NCBI GenBank assembly: GCA_936943465.1
Contig: CAKZJN010000563.1
Coordinates: forward strand, 1 to 7,543
DNA: 7,543 bases
DNA from: an uncultured Rhodoferax sp.
GTDB lineage: Bacteria > Pseudomonadota > Gammaproteobacteria > Burkholderiales > Burkholderiaceae_C
Direction: 5' to 3'
Under the pieces are notes generated by a model, which was not told where the DNA came from, made no database searches, and was given only the letters and a program-made list of their open reading frames with translations. Made by a program: the position numbers and the translations under genes. Of this stretch, positions 1 to 5,715 are shown piece by piece; position 1 is the stretch's first letter; each line of letters begins with the position of its first letter.

Positions 1-846
1 GCCGCACTGGACCAGGGCAGCCTGCTTGGCGCTGCCCGGGTGCTGCGCACCAGCCAACCCACGGTGGGCCGGCATATTGCCGAACTGGAGAGCCAGCTTG
101 GCGTGGTGCTGTTTGAGCGCACCGGTCGTGGCCTGGTGCCCACCGCCACGGCAACCCAATTGGCCCACAGCGCACGCGCCATGGAGACTGGTGCCATCGC
201 GCTGGCCCACACCCTGTCTGGCGTGCAGGAGCAAACCACTGGCACGGTGCGCATCACCACCAGCGTGCCGGTGGCGGTCAACCTGCTGCCGGGTGTGCTG
301 GCGTCCATGCGGGAGGCCTTGCCGGACATTCAGGTGGAGGTGGTGGCCAGCAACCAGGTGAGCAATTTATTACGGCGCGAGGCCGACATTGCGATCCGCA
401 TGGTGCGCCCCGACCAGTCCACGCTGGTGGCCCGCAAACTGGGCGATGTGCGTTTATGCGTCTGCGCCCACAAGGACTATCTGGCGCGCCGCGCGCCTCT
501 GAAAAAGCCGACCGACCTGCTTAGCCATGCGCTGATTGGCAGCGATGCCGACACGTCCATTCTGGACGGGTTCAAGGCCATGGGTTACCCGGTTACGCGG
601 GAAGCCTTTGCCTTTCGCTGCGATGACTTTGTGGTGCAGTGGCAGGCCGTGCGGGCGGGAATGGGCATTGGCTTTGCTGCGGAGTACATGCTGCGCACCG
701 ACCCGCAGGTGCAGGTGGTGCTGGCCGGGCAACTGCCGATTCCGCCGCTACCGATGTGGCTGGCGGTGCACCGCGAAATTCGCACCAACCGGCGCATTCG
801 CGCTGTCTACGACTTTTTGGCGCAGAGCCTGCCCGAGGTGATTTGA
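1..846 (+). CDS. LysR-family transcriptional regulator, 5' end missing
   Basis: A DNA-binding transcription regulator; its target genes and inducer are unknown. Frame 1 is open from the first base to the TGA at 844-846 and gives 281 residues. It begins inside the LysR winged helix-turn-helix: 'AARVLRTSQPTVGRHI' is the recognition-helix region and 'LGVVLFERTGRG' the wing. After a linker helix, the periplasmic-binding-protein-like effector domain runs from about visible residue 80 to the end, including the subfamily-typical 'IAIRMVRPDQSTLVARKLG'. LysR proteins are usually about 300 residues, so only about 15-20 N-terminal residues should lie beyond the left edge. The GTG at 40 is an internal codon, not the start, because the HTH is already under way there. 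LysR regulators often control a divergent neighbour, which would be outside the window. The gene converges with the SEC-C gene, 7 bp between stops. Family assignment is firm; specific function cannot be given. Confidence 0.93.
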   Translation, partial: AALDQGSLLGAARVLRTSQPTVGRHIAELESQLGVVLFERTGRGLVPTATATQLAHSARAMETGAIALAHTLSGVQEQTTGTVRITTSVPVAVNLLPGVLASMREALPDIQVEVVASNQVSNLLRREADIAIRMVRPDQSTLVARKLGDVRLCVCAHKDYLARRAPLKKPTDLLSHALIGSDADTSILDGFKAMGYPVTREAFAFRCDDFVVQWQAVRAGMGIGFAAEYMLRTDPQVQVVLAGQLPIPPLPMWLAVHREIRTNRRIRAVYDFLAQSLPEVI

Positions 847-853
847 AGCGGCC

Positions 854-1687
854 TTAAGCGCCGTGGCACTTCTTGTATTTCTTGCCGCTGCCGCAAAAGC
901 AGGGGTCATTGCGCCCCGGGGTTGCTTCTTTGTGCACGGTTTCCACGCGCGGGCCGATGTTGCGCCAGAGTTCGCGCAGGTCGTATACCGCCCACACCGC
1001 ATCGGCAAAGGCATTGAACCGGTTCACGCTCACGGTGGGCACGCCCTCGTCGTCAAACACGCTGAGCGTGGGCTCATCGGTGTCGTCTTCGGTCAGGGCC
1101 ACCATGCGCTGCAGGGCGTCGTCGAGCCACTTGCGGGCTTCCTTGTCGCGCGGCGGTTGCCATTCATCGGGCCAGTTTTCCACGGCATACATAAAGCCCA
1201 CCGCCCAGACCTGGGCGAATGAGGGCAGCGCCTCGTCGGCCATCTGGGCCCGCTCTGCTTCGGGCAGCGCGGCAACTGCGCCGCGCACATCCATCACCTC
1301 GGGGTGGTAGGCGCGTTCGTCGTCCAGGCTTTTCACATCCACGGCCAGGCTTTGTTCCACATCGCTCCAGCGCCGCTGCCACAGTTCCATAAAGCGGGTG
1401 TACTGGGCGGCATCGGCAAAGGTGCTTTGGTCAGCGTCGGCACCCACATCGCTGCCATCGGTATCGAGCAGCACCGGCAGGTACTCTTCCAACGGAATCG
1501 GCCTGCGGCACACCACCAAAGCGGCCATAAAGCCTTCGCAAAATTCCCACTGCGGGGTTTCTTCAAAGCGCTGGCGCAGGTCGTCCAGAATCGCGTCCAT
1601 TTCGTCAAACTCTTCCGGGCTTAGACCGGGGTTGGCGGAGGCGAGTGCTGAGTCGGGCGCGGAATCGGGGGCGGCTTGGGTATTCAT
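854..1687 (-). CDS. YecA/UPF0149 family protein with C-terminal SEC-C zinc motif
   Basis: A predicted cytoplasmic protein of 277 residues and unknown biochemical role. Residues about 24-200 match the UPF0149/YecA all-helical domain in style: acidic, Trp-rich, with 'FCEGFMAALVVCRRPI' near 49 and 'WAVGFMYAVENWPDEW' at 161-176. The extreme C-terminus is a SEC-C metal-binding motif, 'GRNDPCFCGSGKKYKKCHG', with Cys263, Cys265, Cys274 and His275 in CxCx8CH spacing. This is the same zinc knuckle found at the end of SecA, where it contacts SecB and the ribosome; whether this protein binds the same partners is inference. The start is taken at the ATG at 1687, which leaves a short Ala/Ser/Pro-rich leader. 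A longer in-frame start at 1759 would run into the coding region of the divergent gene. No clear Shine-Dalgarno precedes 1687, so a slightly different start is possible. The gene is divergent from the glutamate-synthase-like gene and may share its promoter region. Confidence 0.9.
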   Translation of the reverse strand: MNTQAAPDSAPDSALASANPGLSPEEFDEMDAILDDLRQRFEETPQWEFCEGFMAALVVCRRPIPLEEYLPVLLDTDGSDVGADADQSTFADAAQYTRFMELWQRRWSDVEQSLAVDVKSLDDERAYHPEVMDVRGAVAALPEAERAQMADEALPSFAQVWAVGFMYAVENWPDEWQPPRDKEARKWLDDALQRMVALTEDDTDEPTLSVFDDEGVPTVSVNRFNAFADAVWAVYDLRELWRNIGPRVETVHKEATPGRNDPCFCGSGKKYKKCHGA

Positions 1688-1739
1688 GGCTGTGCAAATC
1701 AGGGAGTGGCTGCTATTGTCGCGCCCAAGGAGACCCCGC
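1688..1739. promoter_or_regulatory. Divergent intergenic region between the SEC-C and glutamate-synthase-like genes
   Basis: These 52 bp separate two divergently transcribed start codons, so promoter elements for at least one direction should lie here or extend into the flanking coding sequence. I see no convincing sigma-70 -35/-10 pair. A weak -10-like TATTGT occurs at 1713-1718 on the + strand without a matching -35. The role is inferred from gene arrangement only. Confidence 0.35.
1727..1732 (+). promoter_or_regulatory. Shine-Dalgarno site that fixes the start of the glutamate-synthase-like gene
   Basis: AAGGAG lies 7 nt before the ATG at 1740, a near-ideal ribosome-binding arrangement. 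It decides between this ATG and the much longer open frame that extends upstream through the antisense of the SEC-C gene. Confidence 0.8.
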
Positions 1740-3389
1740 ATGGTTGACGCAATTAACAAAATTTTTCCGGCCCGCTACCTGGTTTTCGCGCTGTGTTGCT
1801 TTGGCCTGCTGCTGAGCGGATTCAGCCTGCTGGCCTTTGGCGTGGGTGGCACCATGCTGCTGGCAACGGGCAGTCTGGTGGCGCTGGGGGTGTACGACCT
1901 GCGCCAGACCAAGCGCTCCATCCTGCGCAACTACCCCATCACCGGCCATATCCGCTTCATGCTGGAGTCGGTGCGACCGGAGATTCGGCAGTACTTTTTT
2001 GAGGGCGACACCGACGCGGCACCTTTCTCGCGGGCCCAACGCTCCCTGGTCTACCAACGCGCCAAGAACATGGTGGACAAGCGCCCGTTTGGAACCCAAC
2101 TCGATGTGCATGCCCAAGGCTACGAGTGGATCAACCATTCGGTCTCGCCCACCACGCTGCAATCGCATGACTTCCGTGTGACCATTGGCGCCCAGCGCGC
2201 GCAGCCCTACAGCGCCAGCGTGTTCAATATCTCGGCCATGAGTTTTGGCGCCTTGAGCGCCAACGCCATCCAGTCACTCAACGCCGGTGCCAAGCGCGGC
2301 AACTTCGCGCACGACACCGGCGAAGGCTCCATCTCGGCGCACCACCGCCAACACGGCGGCGACCTGATCTGGGAAATTGCCTCAGGCTACTTTGGCTGCC
2401 GCAATGAAGACGGCACTTTTTGCGAAGAAAAATTTACCGCCAATGCGCGCGACCCACAGGTGAAGATGATTGAAATCAAACTCAGCCAGGGCGCCAAACC
2501 AGGCCACGGCGGCATGTTGCCGGGGGCCAAGGTCACACCCGAAATTGCCGCAGCCCGTGGCATTCCCGAAGGCGTGGACTGCATCTCACCAGCCTCGCAT
2601 AGTGCCTTTCACACGCCGGTCGAGATGATGCATTTCATCGAGAAACTGCGTACGCTTTCGGGCGGCAAACCCACCGGTTTCAAGCTCTGCATCGGCCACC
2701 CGTGGGAATGGTTTGCCATGGTCAAGGCGATGTTGGCCACCGGCATTACGCCGGACTTCATCGTGGTGGACGGCGCCGAGGGCGGCACCGGCGCGGCGCC
2801 GGTCGAATTTACCGACCATGTGGGCTCACCCTTGCAGGAGGGACTGCTACTGGTGCACAACACACTGCGTGGCGTGGGTCTGCGCGATCAGGTCAAGTTG
2901 GGCGCAGCCGGCAAGGTCACCAGCGCTTTTGACATTGCCCGCCTGATGGCGCTGGGCGCGGACTGGTGCAATTCCGCGCGCGGTTTCATGTTCGCCCTGG
3001 GTTGCCTCCAAGCCCAAACCTGCCACACCGGCAAGTGCCCCACCGGCGTTGCCACGCAAGACCCGCAACGCCAAAAATCGCTGGTGGTGGAAGACAAGGC
3101 CACGCGCGTTTACAACTTTCACCAGCAGACGCTGCATGCGCTGCTGGAACTGGTGCAGGCCGCCGGCATCGAGCACCCGAACCAGATCACCGCCCACCAC
3201 ATCGTGCGGCGCTCCGCAGACCAGAAGGTGCGCTCGCTGGCGCAACTCATCCTCACCCAACTGCCCGACCGGGCGCTGCTGCAAAGTGATCTGCAGGCCC
3301 TGCCCCTCATTTACCGAATGACTTGGCCACGCGCGGTGGCGGAAAGCTTCCTGTTGCAGGGGGACGATGCGCTGGTGGTGAATGGCTGA
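1740..3389 (+). CDS. Membrane-anchored FMN-binding glutamate synthase-family protein
   Basis: A 549-residue protein containing the FMN-binding synthase domain of the glutamate synthase large subunit (GltS/COG0069), without the N-terminal glutaminase domain and without the C-terminal GXGXG domain of full-length GltB. The N-terminus has two hydrophobic segments, about 13-33 and 35-52, predicting a membrane anchor with the catalytic domain after it. Core motifs are present: 'MSFGALSANAIQSLNAGAKR' (167-186), 'KLSQGAKPGHGGMLPGAKV' (247-265), 'FIVVDGAEGGTGAAPVEF' (340-357) and 'KLGAAGKVTSAFDIARLMALG' shortened here to its Gly/Ala-rich loop near 386-406. Cys422, Cys428 and Cys433 form the Cx5Cx4C spacing that holds the [3Fe-4S] cluster in glutamate synthases. 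The domain therefore looks redox-competent, but with no glutaminase domain its amino donor and product are unknown, and it should not be called a true glutamate synthase without assay. The start is supported by a strong Shine-Dalgarno. It is transcribed divergently from the SEC-C gene and followed by 101 bp before the next gene. Confidence 0.92.
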   Translation: MVDAINKIFPARYLVFALCCFGLLLSGFSLLAFGVGGTMLLATGSLVALGVYDLRQTKRSILRNYPITGHIRFMLESVRPEIRQYFFEGDTDAAPFSRAQRSLVYQRAKNMVDKRPFGTQLDVHAQGYEWINHSVSPTTLQSHDFRVTIGAQRAQPYSASVFNISAMSFGALSANAIQSLNAGAKRGNFAHDTGEGSISAHHRQHGGDLIWEIASGYFGCRNEDGTFCEEKFTANARDPQVKMIEIKLSQGAKPGHGGMLPGAKVTPEIAAARGIPEGVDCISPASHSAFHTPVEMMHFIEKLRTLSGGKPTGFKLCIGHPWEWFAMVKAMLATGITPDFIVVDGAEGGTGAAPVEFTDHVGSPLQEGLLLVHNTLRGVGLRDQVKLGAAGKVTSAFDIARLMALGADWCNSARGFMFALGCLQAQTCHTGKCPTGVATQDPQRQKSLVVEDKATRVYNFHQQTLHALLELVQAAGIEHPNQITAHHIVRRSADQKVRSLAQLILTQLPDRALLQSDLQALPLIYRMTWPRAVAESFLLQGDDALVVNG

Positions 3390-3490
3390 TTGACTTGCGG
3401 TTAAGCTGGCGTCGCAGCATCACGTTGCTCAGAATAAATATGTTCATTGCGCTTGATTTGCAAATCGTCACCAACAACCGGGAAATAGCA
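3390..3490. promoter_or_regulatory. Upstream region of the DUF2059 gene with a perfect 12 bp palindrome
   Basis: This gap is more AT-rich than its surroundings and should hold the promoter of the DUF2059 gene. A perfect palindrome, GATTTGCAAATC, lies at 3455-3466, ending 24 bp before the ATG, which is a plausible place for an operator. AT-rich AATAAATAT at 3433-3441 could be a -10 region, and TTGACT at 3390-3395 is -35-like. The two are too far apart to pair with each other, so no promoter is assigned with confidence. Confidence 0.35.
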
Positions 3491-4000
3491 ATGAGAAAAT
3501 TCCTCGCCCCCTTGGCCCTCGCCTGCGCATCGCTGAGTGTCTACGCCGCCCCTCCATCGCAACAGTCCATAGAAAAGCTTTTGTCACTGACGCAGGCTGA
3601 AAAGATGGTGGACAGCATGAAAGCGCAGTTGGATACGCCCATAAAGCTGACCATGAAAAACGCCATGCGGGGCCGCACACCCAAGCCTGACGAGCAAAAG
3701 GTCCTGGACAACTTTTCTGCGAAAGCCTCCAAGATCATCGGCAACAACTTGACGATGGAACGCTTCAAGCCGCTGTACCTCAAACTCTACGCCCAGGTGT
3801 TCAGCCAGGAAGAAGTGGACGCCATGAATGCGTTCTACCAGAGCCCGGCAGGCAAGGCCATGGTTGAAAAGATGCCCCAACTGACGCAAAACCTGATGGC
3901 CGCAACGCCCGAACTCCTGGTATCTATGAATGACCAGATTCGGGCTGCCGCGCAAGAGATGTCGACCGAATTGGAAGCACTGGGGAAGGGCAGTAAATAA
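3491..4000 (+). CDS. Secreted DUF2059-domain protein
   Basis: A 169-residue protein with a typical Sec signal peptide: 'MRKF' then a hydrophobic stretch to about residue 17 and a probable cleavage after Ala19 (V-Y-A). A periplasmic location is therefore predicted. The mature part is helical, Lys/Glu/Met-rich, and carries the recognisable DUF2059 core 'FSQEEVDAMNAFYQSPAGKA' at 104-123, followed by 'MVEKMPQL'. The family has no established biochemical function that I can state. The ATG at 3491 is chosen because the signal peptide starts exactly there. Upstream in-frame starts at about 3323 and 3440 would put charged or unrelated sequence before it and overlap the preceding gene or its spacer. 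The Shine-Dalgarno is weak (GGGAAA at 3480-3485). Composition is less GC-rich than the neighbours. It ends 12 bp from the convergent PIN gene and appears monocistronic. Confidence 0.9.
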   Translation: MRKFLAPLALACASLSVYAAPPSQQSIEKLLSLTQAEKMVDSMKAQLDTPIKLTMKNAMRGRTPKPDEQKVLDNFSAKASKIIGNNLTMERFKPLYLKLYAQVFSQEEVDAMNAFYQSPAGKAMVEKMPQLTQNLMAATPELLVSMNDQIRAAAQEMSTELEALGKGSK

Positions 4001-4012
4001 GTCAGCCGTCGC

Positions 4013-4037
4013 TTAGGGCGGTTGCTCGCCGCCCTGA
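4013..4037. terminator. GC-rich stem-loop at a convergent gene junction, possible terminator
   Basis: AGGGCGG (4015-4021) and CCGCCCT (4029-4035) are exact inverted repeats around a 7 nt loop. The stem extends to 4013/4037 with one G-U wobble. The structure overlaps the last codons and stop of the PIN gene and lies 13 bp after the stop of the DUF2059 gene. No T-run follows on either strand, so it is not a standard intrinsic terminator; it may only stabilise transcript ends. Confidence 0.3.
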
Positions 4038-4456
4038 ATGAAGCGGGCGGCGGTCGCCACACCCAGGGTCCGAAGCCGCTTCGCCAAGGTCAGCACGGCC
4101 TTGTCTTTGCTGAGCAACAAGGCCTGGTGCGCCACAGCAAGGTCGATGAATTTCTGGTCGTCCGCGTCCTTGCACACGTAGCGCGCTTTGGGCGCAACTC
4201 CCAGCAAAGACACCCGCGCATCAAACTGCGCCAGCACGTCGGCGGCGGTCACTTGGTAGAACTGCATGCGCGGCACGATGTGGGTGTAAGCCAGCACGCG
4301 CTCCAGCTCGTCGCGCATCACCTGCGTGGCAATCCAGCGCAAGGACTTGGCATCCAGCGCTGCGCGCAATTCGCGCGTGGCCGGATCGGAAAAAATGAAC
4401 AGGTCCAGAACGATGTTGGTGTCCAGCACGATGGCCGGCACGCCGCCCTGCAGCAT
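4013..4456 (-). CDS. PIN-domain protein (PIN_3 / TIGR00305-like putative nuclease)
   Basis: A 147-residue single-domain PIN protein, probably a Mg2+-dependent ribonuclease. It opens with the first strand and acidic residue 'AIVLDTNIVLDLF' (Asp12), has 'VMRDELERVLAY' around Glu50, then 'KDADDQKFIDLAVAH' (Asp97, Asp99, Asp100) and 'LLLSKDKAVL' (Asp118). These positions correspond to the usual PIN acidic cluster and most resemble the group annotated as 'putative toxin-antitoxin system toxin component, PIN family'. No antitoxin-like small gene is adjacent, so a toxin role is not supported by context. The ATG at 4454-4456 shares one base with the TGA of the methyltransferase gene (TGATG), and no clear Shine-Dalgarno is seen, which suggests translation by reinitiation from the upstream cistron. 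A longer reading from 4543 would overlap the methyltransferase gene by 88 bp with non-PIN sequence and was rejected. Confidence 0.88.
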   Translation of the reverse strand: MLQGGVPAIVLDTNIVLDLFIFSDPATRELRAALDAKSLRWIATQVMRDELERVLAYTHIVPRMQFYQVTAADVLAQFDARVSLLGVAPKARYVCKDADDQKFIDLAVAHQALLLSKDKAVLTLAKRLRTLGVATAARFIQGGEQPP

Positions 4457-5715
4457 CAGCTTGTGCCCGCCGCTTTGTCTTTGGCCATGCGCCCGGCCAC
4501 CATGTCGAACTTGAACAGCCGGCATTCCAGCGGGCCGTTCCACATGGGCACGCGGCGCGATTCCTTCAGGCGCATCTTGCCAGGCAGCTTGAGGTCGGGC
4601 GTCAGCATCCAGGCGGTCCAGCCGGAGAAGTTCTTTTTCCAGTGGCTGGCCAGTTGGGTGAAGAAGGCCACACCGTCTTCGGTCTCGGCCAGTTCACGCG
4701 CGCCAAAGCGGGCCTGAACCCCTTCGCCGGCCACGCCGCCAATGCCAATGCGCTCGCCATAGGGCGGGTTGAGCAGCATGACGCCACCGCCTTCAATCGG
4801 CGGCATACGCTGCAGCGCATCGCCACCACGAAACTCGATCACATCGGCCACGCCGGCGCGCTCGGCGTTGCGCTGGGCAAAGTCGACCATGCGGTGCGAC
4901 ACATCGCTGCCGTAAATCAGCGCTTTCTGGCCGGGCTCGGGCTTCACCACGTTGGCAGCAGCCTCACGCTTCATGTCGGACCACACCTGCGAGCGGAACG
5001 GCACGAACTTCTCAAAGGCAAAACGGCGCAGTGATCCGGCGGCGATGTTGCAGGCAATCTGCGCCGCCTCAATGGCGATGGTGCCGCTGCCGCAGCAGGG
5101 GTCGTATAGAGGCTGCAGATCGTCGTTGCCATCGGCCCAGCCGCTGGCGGCAATCATGGCTGCGGCCAGCGTTTCTTTGAGCGGCGCATCGCCCTTGTCC
5201 TCGCGCCAGCCGCGCTTGAACAGCGGCTCGCCGGAGGTGTCGATGTACAGCGAGCAACTATCCGTGGTCAGGTGGGCGTAAATGCGCACATCGGGCCACT
5301 GGGTGTTGACGTCGGGGCGCACGCCATTGGCCACTTCGCGAAAGCGGTCGCACACCGCATCTTTGACTTTCAGCGCCGCAAAGTTCAGCGAAGTGAGCGG
5401 GCTGTGTTGCGCAGTCACCTCAATCTTGATGCTTTCACGCGGCGTAAACCAGCGCTCCCATTGCACGGCCATGGCCGCACGGTACAGATCCTGCTCGCTG
5501 CGGTATTCGGTGTACGACACCAGCACCAGCACGCGCTGCGCCAATCGGCAATGCAGGTTTAGCAGCATGGCGTCGGCAAACGAGGTACGCACCGCGACGC
5601 CGCCGCGCTGCTTGGTGACACAACCGGGCGGGAGCCCGGTAATGCGCAGGGCTTCGGGGGCGAGGTATTCCTCCACGCCCGCTGCGCAGGGGAGAAAAAG
5701 TTGCAGTTGGTTCAT
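4456..5715 (-). CDS. rlmL: THUMP-domain RNA methyltransferase, RlmL-like (23S rRNA m2G2445 type)
   Basis: A 419-residue SAM-dependent class I RNA methyltransferase. Residues about 1-165 form a ferredoxin-like plus THUMP RNA-binding module ('FLPCAAGVEEYLAPEAL' at 7-23; 'RIYAHLTTDSCSLYIDTSGE' at 144-163). The UPF0020 catalytic domain follows: motif I 'DPCCGSGTIAIEAA' (205-218) binds SAM, 'GSDVSHRMVDFAQRNAERAG' lies near 269-288, and motif IV 'LLNPPYGERIG' (314-324) is the NPPY signature of N2-guanine methylation. In E. coli, RlmL is the N-terminal half of a fusion with RlmK; here only the RlmL half is present, so m7G2069 activity is not expected from this protein. The gene symbol is by similarity; another THUMP guanine methyltransferase specificity is possible. 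The start ATG (5713-5715) overlaps the rpoN stop as ATGA and its end overlaps the PIN start, so it sits in the middle of a coupled operon. An upstream in-frame start at 5787 was rejected because it overlaps rpoN. Confidence 0.9.
   Translation of the reverse strand: MNQLQLFLPCAAGVEEYLAPEALRITGLPPGCVTKQRGGVAVRTSFADAMLLNLHCRLAQRVLVLVSYTEYRSEQDLYRAAMAVQWERWFTPRESIKIEVTAQHSPLTSLNFAALKVKDAVCDRFREVANGVRPDVNTQWPDVRIYAHLTTDSCSLYIDTSGEPLFKRGWREDKGDAPLKETLAAAMIAASGWADGNDDLQPLYDPCCGSGTIAIEAAQIACNIAAGSLRRFAFEKFVPFRSQVWSDMKREAAANVVKPEPGQKALIYGSDVSHRMVDFAQRNAERAGVADVIEFRGGDALQRMPPIEGGGVMLLNPPYGERIGIGGVAGEGVQARFGARELAETEDGVAFFTQLASHWKKNFSGWTAWMLTPDLKLPGKMRLKESRRVPMWNGPLECRLFKFDMVAGRMAKDKAAGTS

Noticed and set aside
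847..853. Bidirectional terminator between the LysR and SEC-C genes
   Set aside because: Only a 3-4 bp GGC/GCC pairing can be drawn around 850-862, with no T-run; too weak to annotate.
1398..1739. Long in-frame extension upstream of the glutamate-synthase-like gene
   Set aside because: It is antisense to the SEC-C gene, has no family-like sequence, and the AAGGAG plus ATG at 1740 followed by membrane segments gives a clear start.
3390..3441. Sigma-70 or sigma-54 promoter before DUF2059
   Set aside because: The TTGACT and AT-rich -10-like boxes are about 37 bp apart instead of about 17, and TGGC at 3407-3410 has no GC at the -12 spacing.
4013..4456. Calling the PIN gene part of a toxin-antitoxin pair
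   Set aside because: No small antitoxin-like open frame lies immediately upstream or downstream on the same strand; the upstream partner is a 419-residue methyltransferase.
4457..4543. N-terminal extension of the PIN gene
   Set aside because: It reads the end of the methyltransferase gene in another frame and precedes the first PIN strand with unrelated residues.
4022..4717. 231-codon open frame on the + strand opposite the PIN and methyltransferase genes
   Set aside because: It spans the antisense of two well-supported genes and has no family-like features or ribosome-binding site.
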